Positions 1 to 6,948 of a DNA stretch of 42,084 nucleotides are shown here, in pieces (position 1 is the stretch's first letter; every line of letters begins with the position of its first letter). The position numbers were made by a program, and so were the translations under genes. Location of the stretch: NCBI GenBank assembly GCA_023396095.1, contig JAEWXG010000005.1, positions 1 to 42,084 of the forward strand. Reading direction: 5' to 3'. Origin of the DNA: Bacillota bacterium (GTDB lineage Bacteria > Bacillota > Clostridia > Christensenellales > UBA3700). The notes below the pieces were generated by a model, which worked only from the letters and a program-made list of their open reading frames with translations, did no database searches and was not told the DNA's origin.

Positions 1-1006
1 CAATTCTCCTTACACCTTTATCCTGCTCTACCGCTGAAATGTGCATAACAGACCTTATTCCATCTATGTTAAATGCTCCACCTAAATATGCAGCTCCTAC
101 TTCAATAGGATAATCTTCCACAGCAAAAATCATTCCATACTTATTATTCACTGTTATAGAATTGCTCGTAAATTTGATGTATTCCGGTTTAATCCAAGAT
201 ATCAATTCGTCATCACTAAGTTCATAAGCTTCTCTTTCATCAAAATCTCTAGTAAAGTTATATTTTAAAAATATTGCTGTTTCTATCTTAGAAAGATTGT
301 TTGTAGATAATCCGGTTCCTGAAAAACTTTCAATGAAACTTGATATAACGATATCTATGTTTTCCTTTTTTGCCCCATAAAAAACTACATAATATCCAGG
401 CTCGTAAATAGGTTTTTCAGTGTCGTTTAATAAATCGATATCCGATAACTTGGAATAAAGAATTGCCTTTCTTTTTTCATCCTCTTCCCCCTCTATCATT
501 CTTTTTAACTGTTCTATGTATTCATCTAAAATAACGGCTTTATCAATCTTCACTATATCTATAACATCCATAGCATCAATTGTATTAATTGCTCGTGCGA
601 ATGTTTCTATATCCGAATCTTGCATAAATTCATCAAGTAGAGAAAAATCTTTGGAACCTATTTTTAAAACTTTTCCATAGTATCCAGGATAAACAATATA
701 TCCGTCATCATCAATTTTGCTAAATGGGATTAATCTGTCTACTTCTTTCCCCATGTATTCTTTTTTGTAAAACAGAAACTTTACTGCTTGAATCAGTTCT
801 TTATATAGTAATCTGTTGTTAATAGGTAGAAATAGGGCGCTTCCTAAAACTAACACCACTATCCCGATTATATATTTATACTTTGCTCCGCTTGAGAAAA
901 TGCCTATTACTGTAAATATAACTATCCCGGCAATAACCGCATCAAGAAGAGTAAACTTCTTCCATATATAGTTTTTTACTTTTGTATCTTTCGGTATAAC
1001 CTTCAT
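1..1006 (-). CDS. VirB4-like conjugation ATPase, N-terminal part (truncated by window)
   Basis: The open frame runs from an ATG at 1006 off the left edge, giving about 335 residues. A GAGGAG Shine-Dalgarno lies at 1014-1020. Residues 1-65 start MKVIPKDTKVKNY and hold two membrane segments (about 20-38 and 42-60), as in PrgI-type N-termini. A soluble part follows with YPGYYGKVLKIGSKDFSLL near residue 110, as in the N-terminal domain of VirB4/TraE-like proteins of Firmicutes and Mycoplasma elements. The Walker A ATPase motif would lie beyond the window. The role inferred is the cytoplasmic motor of a type IV secretion system, matching the pilin-like and VirB6-like genes downstream of 2 kb. A PrgI-VirB4 fusion is my reading and was not tested by alignment. 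Confidence 0.7.
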   Translation of the reverse strand, partial: MKVIPKDTKVKNYIWKKFTLLDAVIAGIVIFTVIGIFSSGAKYKYIIGIVVLVLGSALFLPINNRLLYKELIQAVKFLFYKKEYMGKEVDRLIPFSKIDDDGYIVYPGYYGKVLKIGSKDFSLLDEFMQDSDIETFARAINTIDAMDVIDIVKIDKAVILDEYIEQLKRMIEGEEDEKRKAILYSKLSDIDLLNDTEKPIYEPGYYVVFYGAKKENIDIVISSFIESFSGTGLSTNNLSKIETAIFLKYNFTRDFDEREAYELSDDELISWIKPEYIKFTSNSITVNNKYGMIFAVEDYPIEVGAAYLGGAFNIDGIRSVMHISAVEQDKGVRRI

Positions 1007-1059
1007 TTTTCATCTCCTCTTTTATATTTTTTAAAATTTAGTTCTCTTTAAATCTTTTT

Positions 1060-1081
1060 TTGTATTACATAATGTATTACT
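1060..1081. repeat. TGTAWTACA cluster (2 units)
   Basis: Two TGTATTAC units start at 1061 and 1073, 12 bp apart. They lie between the methyltransferase stop and the VirB4-like gene start. This is the first of twelve such sites across 1-8.3 kb. Confidence 0.85.
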
Positions 1082-1084
1082 TTT

Positions 1085-1567
1085 TTAATCTTTATAAAAT
1101 ACAAACCAGTATGTGTGGCCACTCGCATTTTTACTTCCATAAATTGGCTTTTTGTCAAAGCACTTTAAAATGTCATCAATCTTAATCTGATACTCTGACC
1201 ATTTAAAAACCATCGTTCCATGATGTTTTAATACTCTAAAACACTCTTTAAATCCTTTGGATATATCTTTCCTCCAACTATCTTTATTTAATTTCCCGTA
1301 TTTCTGAATCATGTATGAATTATCACCGCCATGAACTAAATGTGGTGGATCAAAGACTACATGATAAAAACTTTCATTAGGAAAAGGTAACTCTTTAAAA
1401 TCTCCAAGAAAATCTGGTTCTATCTTTAAATTATTTCTTCCAAAACGTGACAAATCCTCTTCTCCTTGCCTTCTATCCATCGTTAATAGTTTGTCGTGCT
1501 CTTTATCAAAATAAAACATCATACCACCGCAACACACATCCAATATTTCTTTGCCTTGTATATCCAT
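1085..1567 (-). CDS. class I SAM-dependent methyltransferase (small, phage/ICE type)
   Basis: The protein has 160 residues. EILDVCCGG near residue 8 is the glycine-rich SAM-binding motif I, and VVFDPPH near residue 71 is a motif IV of the DPPx type seen in DNA and RNA amino-methyltransferases. This motif I-then-IV order is a compact Rossmann methyltransferase. No target-recognition domain or restriction partner is visible, so it is an orphan modification enzyme, and DNA adenine methylation is only a guess. The ATG at 1567 has a weak GGAG 12 nt upstream. A copy of the pseudoknot leader lies about 70 nt upstream rather than directly before the start, unlike the other two copies. The gene sits between an unknown small gene and the VirB4-like gene. 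Confidence 0.75.
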   Translation of the reverse strand: MDIQGKEILDVCCGGMMFYFDKEHDKLLTMDRRQGEEDLSRFGRNNLKIEPDFLGDFKELPFPNESFYHVVFDPPHLVHGGDNSYMIQKYGKLNKDSWRKDISKGFKECFRVLKHHGTMVFKWSEYQIKIDDILKCFDKKPIYGSKNASGHTYWFVFYKD

Positions 1568-1632
1568 TCCAATATCTCCAATTCAATCTTCTAAATGTCG
1601 TCTTGAAATATTTCTCCTTTTTCATTGTTTTC

Positions 1633-1672
1633 TAATGGTAGCCGTTTTTAACTGAACGGCTAAACAGTGAAG
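1633..1672 (-). promoter_or_regulatory. Pseudoknot leader, copy 1
   Basis: On the minus strand the order is ACTG, TT, TAGCCGTT, CAGT, TAAA, AACGGCTA. TAGCCGTT pairs with AACGGCTA (8 bp, plus-strand positions 1639-1646 and 1655-1662). ACTG can pair with CAGT in the loop, giving an H-type pseudoknot. An AAGGAG lies about 16 nt further on, but the methyltransferase start is another 50 nt away. A short out-of-frame reading frame beginning MKKEKYF follows that AAGGAG. It may be a leader peptide or the rest of a lost gene. Confidence 0.7.
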
Positions 1673-1693
1673 ACTTTATTATATCTGATTGCA

Positions 1694-1716
1694 CTATGTT
1701 TTGCATTTTGTGTTAC
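1694..1716. repeat. TGTAWTACA-type cluster, degenerate, inside a gene end
   Basis: TGTGTTAC at 1709 and a weaker unit at about 1697 (ATGTTTTGC on the plus strand) form the coding end of the gene above. Confidence 0.55.
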
Positions 1717-2014
1717 TTTTTAAAGAACTGTCTGTATCACACGCATTTTTTAAAACACGTCTCATATAACTCCCAAAAAATTCCTCCAACTTGCATCTCA
1801 TTGCTAATTCACTGTATTTATTGAGCTCTGTTTCCTCTTTTATTCCTGTAAACATATATATAACGGCTTTTAAATAGCTTTCGTAATCATCACTTCTTCT
1901 TTTCTCTAATTGAGACACTGTTTCCATATATTTCTTTTTGTGCTCTTTCCGTACTCTTTTAACTAATTTTTCCGCCATTATTAAATCCTGCTTAATATCA
2001 CTTTTTTTATCCAT
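1694..2014 (-). CDS. hypothetical protein, repeat-derived C-terminus
   Basis: This 106-residue, highly charged, mostly helical protein has no family I recognise. A GAGG lies 13 nt before the ATG, 24 nt after the VirB6-like gene. The last residues, KSNTKCKT, are read from the intergenic TGTAWTACA-type repeat. The 93-residue protein at 5749 ends KSNTKCNT for the same reason. The two proteins therefore share a tail without sharing a body, which suggests that the repeat array sets where these frames stop. Its place in the transfer gene run suggests a role in the element, with nothing more specific visible. Confidence 0.6.
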   Translation of the reverse strand: MDKKSDIKQDLIMAEKLVKRVRKEHKKKYMETVSQLEKRRSDDYESYLKAVIYMFTGIKEETELNKYSELAMRCKLEEFFGSYMRRVLKNACDTDSSLKSNTKCKT

Positions 2015-2038
2015 TTTTATTTATCCTCATCTTTTGCG

Positions 2039-3664
2039 TTATTTATAACTATTTATTTTTGTACTGCGCACACGCTCTCTAAATTCTTGTCTTTCTTTTC
2101 TTCCTTTCGGCATTATCTCTTTTTGATGGTTCTGCCATTTTTTGTAAGCTGCAGCATTTTGTTTATTTTCTTTAAATACCTGTTTCCCATGATTAATTGA
2201 TGCTCCAACATATCTTGCTCCACCGATTATTCCTTTATCCTTAATGGCATTACTAAGCATGTTTTTACCTTGTGCATATCCGCTCGCTTGATATCTAGAC
2301 TTGATATTCCCAGCCAATTTTCCCCCAGAACCTTCACCAAATAATTTTCTTCCGCCTCTTGTCGCTATATTACCTAAAGCACCGGTTATGCCCCCTCTCT
2401 TAAACGCTTCGCCAAGTTTAGCGTTTCCTATACCTTTAAATCTCCCACCATTAGCTGTAGGGGATTTACTCATCACACTTCCTCCCCCATGTCCCATGCT
2501 TCCTGCTATTTTGTCTGCCAGATCCTGGTTCTTATCTTTACCTTTTCCAAACATAACTTTGCCCGCACCTTTTGCTATACCGGCTGCAGCTCCTACTCCT
2601 GCAAGAGCCGATTTAAAATTATGATTGGATTGTGCATTCTCTTCATTCGATGTTCCCATAATACGTGAGAACAATAACTGTCCTGCAGATATGGTGAACC
2701 CTCCAGCAACTATCATAAATACCTTAAATAAATTTAAAAGAAATCCCTTATCTGTTCCTTTAACTTCAAGCGACAGATTCCCGGCAAAACTTATGTCGTT
2801 TATTAACTCTATAATCATTAAATATACATTCACCGCTATAATAGTCCCATACGCTAAAAACACTTTAGATATAATAGTTTTACGCCATTCACTAAATCTA
2901 GCCCCGTCATCAAGCGGATATGCAGCAAGTGGCAACGGCATTACCAAAGTTAAAAATATAATATCGTATACTCTTACAACTAACTGAACTAGTGCCATAA
3001 CGGAACATACCCCTATAATACAAGATGCCACTAATGCTATGAATACCTGGAACTTTCTTGGATCTACTGCTGCAACCCCATTAAATTCCCATTTAAACAT
3101 TCCTTCCTTTGACAAGTTACCATAGAATTCATCTATAAAATCATTTCTGTATATTCCTGCTATACCATTTTCATCTTCTGTAAAAAGTGCATCAAATTTC
3201 GCTTGATCGGATATTGCGGATTCACCTAATGCTTTAATAATTCTGTTACCTGTAGATAAGTTGCTCCCAGAAGAAAACGCTTCATTGATAGCTTCTAATA
3301 TTTGCCCGGAAAGGATAATGAAACCGTATAACGCAACAAAAACAATAAATATACCTAATATTGAATAAACATATTGAGATACTACTTTGGCATTACTCTT
3401 TTTGTATCTTACAGAATTTTTAATAGCAGATATTACAGCAAATACCATACCGACAAATATAGCTAAAAGAAAAACATACAGAAATATCTTTACAACTTTG
3501 TTGTTACCAAGAATACCGGCTAACAAATTATTTGCCTTTCCATCTTGAGATATTTTCACCTCTTCAACACCAGCTACTACTTTAAATAAGGCAAAGATAA
3601 AATCTATCATCTTTAAAATCCATGTGACTAGCACTAATATTCCTTTGTTAAATAAATCTATCAT
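2039..3664 (-). CDS. VirB6/TrbL-like polytopic conjugation protein (Mbov_0396-like)
   Basis: The protein has 541 residues. Several hydrophobic segments lie in the first ~340 residues (about 8-30, 58-80, 100-125, 205-260, 270-290 and 310-335). A long soluble C-terminal tail rich in Gly, Lys and Ala follows. This matches the layout of VirB6/TrbL family inner-membrane channel proteins, in particular the group named after Mycoplasma bovis ICE proteins. It would form part of the type IV secretion channel. The start at 3664 has AGAGAGGAT 5 nt upstream. Its neighbours, the pilin-like gene at 8257 and the VirB4-like gene at 1, support the assignment, although cargo genes separate the pilin gene from this one. 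Confidence 0.72.
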   Translation of the reverse strand: MIDLFNKGILVLVTWILKMIDFIFALFKVVAGVEEVKISQDGKANNLLAGILGNNKVVKIFLYVFLLAIFVGMVFAVISAIKNSVRYKKSNAKVVSQYVYSILGIFIVFVALYGFIILSGQILEAINEAFSSGSNLSTGNRIIKALGESAISDQAKFDALFTEDENGIAGIYRNDFIDEFYGNLSKEGMFKWEFNGVAAVDPRKFQVFIALVASCIIGVCSVMALVQLVVRVYDIIFLTLVMPLPLAAYPLDDGARFSEWRKTIISKVFLAYGTIIAVNVYLMIIELINDISFAGNLSLEVKGTDKGFLLNLFKVFMIVAGGFTISAGQLLFSRIMGTSNEENAQSNHNFKSALAGVGAAAGIAKGAGKVMFGKGKDKNQDLADKIAGSMGHGGGSVMSKSPTANGGRFKGIGNAKLGEAFKRGGITGALGNIATRGGRKLFGEGSGGKLAGNIKSRYQASGYAQGKNMLSNAIKDKGIIGGARYVGASINHGKQVFKENKQNAAAYKKWQNHQKEIMPKGRKERQEFRERVRSTKINSYK

Positions 3665-3680
3665 TTTATCCTCTCTTATC

Positions 3681-3712
3681 TGTAATACGCTTTGTATTAC
3701 ATTGTGTATTAC
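3681..3712. repeat. TGTAWTACA cluster (3 units)
   Basis: Units begin at 3681 (inverted, TGTAATAC), 3693 and 3705, exactly 12 bp apart. They lie in the divergent gap between the VirB6-like gene and the plus-strand lipoprotein gene. Confidence 0.88.
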
Positions 3713-3762
3713 TTTTTTTTATGTCCTTTTTAATACTTTTATGCTTTTTTCTCGTTTTTATT

Positions 3763-3771
3763 TGGTATAAT
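3763..3771 (+). promoter_or_regulatory. Extended -10 promoter of the lipoprotein gene
   Basis: TGG-TATAAT at 3763-3771 is an extended -10 element. No good -35 is visible. It would start the transcript near 3778, about 30 nt before the chosen ATG. Confidence 0.65.
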
Positions 3772-3808
3772 ATATACATACATTTTTATGGAAAAGGAGT
3801 TATATATT

Positions 3809-4369
3809 ATGAGAAAAAAAGTTTTATTAATAATTAGCATTATTTCTGTTTTAATAGTTTCAGCTATTTCATTTGCATCTTGTTTTGAACATCACTTGAG
3901 ACCTGTTGGAACTTATCAAACTTATGAATATACCAACGAGGAAACCGGTAAATCATACAGAGTTTTATTAAAGTTTGTTCAAGAAGAAGTTGATGATAAA
4001 AAAGGTGTCTCCGGCAAAGTTCATTACGCTTATCAACTAAAAAGAAAAGGTGAAGATGTTTGGAAAACAGAATATATTTATAGAGATAGAGCTTACCAAA
4101 CAATTAATGCCAATAAAGAAACAAATGAAATAGCAACCTCCGAAAGACTTCAAATCATATCTCCTGATGGTGAATATTTACATAGTGTTTCATTTGGCGA
4201 CAATTTCTTTAAAGCTTCTTCTTCTTTTTCTTTGTATAAGGTTCCTTTAGAAACCTTAACAAGACAAAGCGGAAAAATTAAATATTCTGGTTACAAATTT
4301 GTTAAATCAGATGAAACATTTCCAGATACTGTATATGACTTTTCACAAGAAAACCAAAACAACGGCTAA
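3809..4369 (+). CDS. putative lipoprotein
   Basis: I place the start at 3809 rather than at the upstream ATG at 3788. A GGAG lies 10 nt before it, and the protein then begins MRKKVLLIISIISVL, a clean lipoprotein signal with FASC as the lipobox, cysteine about residue 26. The mature part is about 160 residues, beta-rich by appearance, with no family I recognise. It is the only plus-strand gene in the first 11 kb and has its own promoter and terminator, so it is expressed apart from the transfer genes. A surface or entry-exclusion lipoprotein is a reasonable guess for an isolated lipoprotein in a conjugative element. That is inference from context only. Confidence 0.7.
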   Translation: MRKKVLLIISIISVLIVSAISFASCFEHHLRPVGTYQTYEYTNEETGKSYRVLLKFVQEEVDDKKGVSGKVHYAYQLKRKGEDVWKTEYIYRDRAYQTINANKETNEIATSERLQIISPDGEYLHSVSFGDNFFKASSSFSLYKVPLETLTRQSGKIKYSGYKFVKSDETFPDTVYDFSQENQNNG

Positions 4370-4393
4370 TTATTAAATTATTAATGTGCGTTT

Positions 4394-4420
4394 AAGCTTC
4401 GGTTATTCCGGAGCTTTTTT
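4394..4420 (+). terminator. Rho-independent terminator
   Basis: AAGCTTCGG and CCGGAGCTT form a 9-bp stem with one G-T pair and a TTATT loop, followed by a run of T. It ends the lipoprotein transcript. Confidence 0.85.
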
Positions 4421-4456
4421 ATTTTTACAACAATGTTATTTAACTCATATTGTTTT

Positions 4457-4477
4457 TGTATTACATTTTGTATTACA
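4457..4477. repeat. TGTAWTACA cluster (2 units)
   Basis: Exact TGTATTACA at 4457 and 4469. It lies between the convergent lipoprotein and zinc-ribbon genes, so at this site it is not upstream of any gene. Confidence 0.88.
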
Positions 4478-4696
4478 TTAATTCTCAATGAAATCGTATA
4501 TGTCAAAATTAGATCCACAATCTTGGCACATAAAACTACCAAAAGCACAGCTTACTATGCTACCGTTACAGTTAGGACAGATTTCTTCTCTTTCTATCCT
4601 GTCTTCAATTTCAATAAATATATCCATTTCTCTAGAACTTAAATTATTAAAATTTTTATTCAATACTATTTTTTCTATTTCATTTAGTTTTTGCAT
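4478..4696 (-). CDS. small zinc-ribbon protein, paralogue A
   Basis: I start this gene at the ATG at 4696 (MQKLNEIEK), 72 residues. The GTG at 4708 is less likely because the GAGG that would serve as ribosome site lies between the two. C-x2-C-x13-C-x2-C (CPNC and CQDC) near residues 40-60 forms a zinc ribbon, after an acidic helical N-terminus. It is a clear paralogue of the protein at 7658. The two align without gaps across the ribbon, including GSF(M/L)CQDCG. Their function is unknown. Small zinc ribbons in mobile elements often bind nucleic acid or partner proteins, but nothing here decides that. Confidence 0.72.
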   Translation of the reverse strand: MQKLNEIEKIVLNKNFNNLSSREMDIFIEIEDRIEREEICPNCNGSIVSCAFGSFMCQDCGSNFDIYDFIEN

Positions 4697-4704
4697 TTTG
4701 CACC

Positions 4705-5208
4705 TCACTTAACATTCTCTCGTTTACAACACGTACAACGACAGCTATTTTCTATTTCTTTATCAACAATTTTTTCTTCAGCATAAAATCTTGCTTTAGT
4801 TGAATACCAGATTGCTTTATCTAAATCTTCCATAGGTTTTCCTTTGTATTGAAAACGCATTAAATATTTAATGGTATTGGATACTAAATATCCTAAAAAA
4901 GCGTCTGGATAATCACTTATTACGTTTTGTATTAGTTCAATAGTTTCAAAGTTTAATTTTTTATAGTGTTCTGGATTAGTGTTATCAAGACTTGTTACTT
5001 TCTTATCTTCTATATGTCCTAAAGCTTGTCTTTCCTTAATCTTATTAAGCAAAACACCCGTACTGTTTAAATCGCTCCATAAATAATTATCTACCGAATA
5101 TCTTTTATTGCTTAAATTGCAAATTATTTGTTTCATAAAATAATCCGTTTCTCTGTCATCTTCGCAAAGTGTAGAGTCTAAATATTTTTTCCAAAATTTT
5201 TCTGTCAT
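4705..5208 (-). CDS. DUF3310-containing protein, paralogue A
   Basis: The protein has 167 residues. Residues ~77-140 contain NPEHYKKLNFETIELI, GYLVSNTIKYLMRF, YKGKP and LDKAIWY, the pattern of DUF3310, a small phage and plasmid domain sometimes annotated as a nucleotide kinase. Biochemical function is not established. It is closely related to the protein at 6051. A good AAAGGAGAAG site precedes the ATG. The C-terminus is cysteine-rich (CRCTCCK) and is read from a repeat-like stretch at about 4725-4745. The zinc-ribbon paralogue A follows directly and may be co-translated. Confidence 0.75.
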   Translation of the reverse strand: MTEKFWKKYLDSTLCEDDRETDYFMKQIICNLSNKRYSVDNYLWSDLNSTGVLLNKIKERQALGHIEDKKVTSLDNTNPEHYKKLNFETIELIQNVISDYPDAFLGYLVSNTIKYLMRFQYKGKPMEDLDKAIWYSTKARFYAEEKIVDKEIENSCRCTCCKRENVK

Positions 5209-5237
5209 ATACTTCTCCTTTTTCTTTTGTGTATTCT

Positions 5238-5276
5238 CCGTACAACGCGTTGTATGTGTTGTACGTGTTGTACACT
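5238..5276. repeat. Variant repeat with a 14-bp palindrome
   Basis: TACAACGCGTTGTA at 5241-5254 is a perfect palindrome. TGTGTTGTA and CGTGTTGTA follow directly. It occupies the position held elsewhere by TGTAWTACA clusters, upstream of the DUF3310 paralogue A gene, but uses TGTTGTA in place of TGTATTACA. Confidence 0.75.
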
Positions 5277-5661
5277 ACATTTCTCTTTGTTTGGCTTTTC
5301 GTTCGTCCTGATATAAATTACCTTCTACCTCTTGACAATCTTGATGTAAATTGCCTTTCACCTGTTGAAAATTTTGTACTAAACTTCTTTGCACTTTTTG
5401 ATTGTTTTGAATTAAATGACCTTGTACTTCTTGTTTATGTTGAAATAAAATGCCTTGCACTTTCTGAAAATCTTGATATAAATCATTGCCAACTTCTTGA
5501 TTATTCTGATACAAAACCCCTTTAACTGTCATTCCTGAAATATCAACATCTCTTTCAAAATCACTAAAATCTAAATTTTTTAAGTCAATATCTCCAACCT
5601 TATTAACACAATTTTCTAAAATCCATTTCTTTTTTTCATCTGGTGTTAAATTTCTACTCAT
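5275..5661 (-). CDS. 11-residue tandem repeat protein
   Basis: The protein has 128 residues. Residues 46-122 are seven tandem 11-residue units of the form V-x-G-x-L-x-Q-x-x-Q-x, for example VQGILFQHKQE, VQGHLIQNNQK and VKGNLHQDCQE. Residues 22-45 (DIDLKNLDFSDF) look like a pentapeptide-type lead-in. Regular V and L spacing with polar Q/N turns suggests a narrow beta-solenoid, but a helical rod cannot be excluded. I recall similar repeats in phage and conjugative-element proteins but cannot assign a named family. A pseudoknot leader copy and an AAGGAG site sit just upstream of the ATG, so its translation may be controlled. Confidence 0.72.
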   Translation of the reverse strand: MSRNLTPDEKKKWILENCVNKVGDIDLKNLDFSDFERDVDISGMTVKGVLYQNNQEVGNDLYQDFQKVQGILFQHKQEVQGHLIQNNQKVQRSLVQNFQQVKGNLHQDCQEVEGNLYQDERKAKQREM

Positions 5662-5685
5662 TTTTTATTCTCCTTTTTTATTTTT

Positions 5686-5726
5686 CTAATGGTAACCGTT
5701 TTGAACTAAACAGCTAAACAGTGAAG
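5686..5726 (-). promoter_or_regulatory. Pseudoknot leader, copy 2
   Basis: On the minus strand the order is ACTG, TT, TAGCTGTT, TAGT, TCAA, AACGGTTA. Relative to copies 1 and 3, three bases differ and each keeps pairing as G-U in the transcribed strand. The AAGGAGA site begins about 15 nt further on and the ATG of the repeat protein lies at 5661. Confidence 0.75.
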
Positions 5727-5739
5727 GCTTTATTGTATG

Positions 5740-5771
5740 TGTATTACACTATGTGTTACACTTTGTATTAC
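5740..5771. repeat. TGTAWTACA cluster (3 units)
   Basis: TGTATTACA at 5740, TGTGTTACA at 5752 and TGTATTAC at 5764, 12 bp apart. The array overlaps the end of the 5749 gene and lies immediately before pseudoknot leader copy 2. Confidence 0.88.
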
Positions 5772-6030
5772 TTTTAAATTTATAAGATTTTCGTCTTTCT
5801 AAAATTAAACTGTTTTGCAATGTTTCAATCTCTTCCATGTACTCTTCTAAAAAAGTATCCATATGTTGACCGCCTCCAAAAATTAAAGCCAGTGTCGAAT
5901 CTTTTTCAACGATTAAAAGTTTGATTCTTTCTCTTTTTAAATCAATTTCCTCAATAATTTGCTCTTCATTATCTTTTTTTATTTTTTGCCCTATTAATAA
6001 CTCAACTTTTATATCTTCTTTTCTTAACAT
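5749..6030 (-). CDS. hypothetical coiled-coil protein, repeat-derived C-terminus
   Basis: The 93-residue, strongly charged protein is predicted helical through most of its length (EEQIIEEIDLKRERIKLL, then EEYMEEIETLQNSL). A GGGGG site lies 7 nt before the ATG. I recognise no family. Its tail KSNTKCNT is encoded by the TGTAWTACA array and matches the tail of the protein at 1694. It lies between DUF3310 paralogue B upstream and the repeat-protein gene downstream. Confidence 0.6.
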   Translation of the reverse strand: MLRKEDIKVELLIGQKIKKDNEEQIIEEIDLKRERIKLLIVEKDSTLALIFGGGQHMDTFLEEYMEEIETLQNSLILERRKSYKFKSNTKCNT

Positions 6031-6046
6031 CTTTTAACCCCCTTTT

Positions 6047-6055
6047 TGTATTACA
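6047..6055. repeat. TGTAWTACA site (single unit)
   Basis: One exact TGTATTACA overlaps the stop of the DUF3310 paralogue B gene and precedes the GGGGG ribosome site of the next gene. Confidence 0.8.
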
Positions 6056-6518
6056 TTATGCGATGTTGTTTAATTATTAATCCCTTAGCACGTTCTGCAG
6101 CTTTATTGATATACCAAATTGCTTTTTTTAAATCTTCTTCCGGTCTTCCTTTATATTGAAAACGCATAATATATTTAATTATGTTAGAGACCAAGTATCC
6201 TAAAAACATATCTGGATAATCTTCTATAATGTCTTTAATAAGGTCTATCGTTTCAAATCCTCCTTTTTTGTAGTATTCTGGATTTGTCCTATCAGAATTA
6301 ATAACCAGATTGTATTCATCTCTCTCTAGGCTGTAAGTTAATAGCTCATTTAACAATATCTGTGATGTATTTAAAATTAACATCATCTCATTTCCTTGCT
6401 TTTGAACTTTTAATATGTATAAAAAATTTAATATTTCTTTCATTAAATAATCTGTTTGATTATCATCACCTAATTGAGTATTTTCTAAATATTTATTTTT
6501 AAATTTGTTTTTATCCAT
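6051..6518 (-). CDS. DUF3310-containing protein, paralogue B
   Basis: The protein has 155 residues. NPEYYKKGGFETIDLI, GYLVSNIIKYIMRF, YKGRP and LKKAIWY in the second half mark DUF3310. It aligns with the protein at 4705 through the domain and also at the N-terminus (KYL[DE].T near residue 10, D.Q/ETDY.MK near residue 20). The two are therefore full-length paralogues, not merely domain sharers. The linker before the domain differs most. The ATG at 6518 has AAAGGAAAA upstream. Retention of two diverged copies in one element suggests separate partners or timing, which is inference. Confidence 0.75.
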   Translation of the reverse strand: MDKNKFKNKYLENTQLGDDNQTDYLMKEILNFLYILKVQKQGNEMMLILNTSQILLNELLTYSLERDEYNLVINSDRTNPEYYKKGGFETIDLIKDIIEDYPDMFLGYLVSNIIKYIMRFQYKGRPEEDLKKAIWYINKAAERAKGLIIKQHRIM

Positions 6519-6547
6519 CTTTTTTCCTTTTTATATATATAACGTTA

Positions 6548-6580
6548 CGTATTACATTTTGTATTACATTTTGTATTACG
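6548..6580. repeat. TGTAWTACA cluster (3 units)
   Basis: CGTATTACA at 6548, TGTATTACA at 6560 and TGTATTACG at 6572, 12 bp apart. Located between the DUF3846-like gene and DUF3310 paralogue B. Confidence 0.88.
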
Positions 6581-6880
6581 TTATTTTTTTAGCCATATGG
6601 ACATGTTTTTCACAACATAATCCAAACTTTTAGCACTTAATCCTTTAAATTTATTTCCACTTATTTCACAGAAAAAACAGTCACCGTAAATAAAGTTACC
6701 GTTTATATCTAATGCTATTGGCTTTTTCATTAATATCCCTGATTCATCAACGATTAATCTAATATTACTTGTAATGCGTACAGACTCAATATACCCGCCT
6801 ACTTCAGCTTGCATTATTTCCAATGTGTTCTTTATATTCTTAATTTCAAATTTATTTTTACTCACCTTAACTACTTTCAT
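6581..6880 (-). CDS. DUF3846-like protein
   Basis: The 99-residue protein begins MKVVKVSKNKFEIKNIKNTL, followed by EIMQAEVGGYIE near residue 23. This resembles DUF3846, a small domain common in mobile elements of Firmicutes. Its function is unknown. The middle ALDINGNFIYGDCFF also fits the pattern of that family (a beta hairpin after the GGYIE helix). GAGGG precedes the ATG at 6880. TGTAWTACA arrays flank it on both sides. Confidence 0.65.
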   Translation of the reverse strand: MKVVKVSKNKFEIKNIKNTLEIMQAEVGGYIESVRITSNIRLIVDESGILMKKPIALDINGNFIYGDCFFCEISGNKFKGLSAKSLDYVVKNMSIWLKK

Positions 6881-6927
6881 TGTTATACCCTCATCTCTTT
6901 TTTTATAACTTAAAACTCATTTGTTTT

Positions 6928-6948
6928 TGTATTACGTTTTGTATTACA
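6928..6948. repeat. TGTAWTACA cluster (2 units)
   Basis: TGTATTACG at 6928 and TGTATTACA at 6940. The second unit runs into the end of the gene at 6944. Confidence 0.88.

Noticed and set aside
2301..2624. 107-codon Pro-rich plus-strand frame
   Set aside because: It is the complement of the Gly/Lys-rich tail of the VirB6-like gene, and its composition is explained by that.
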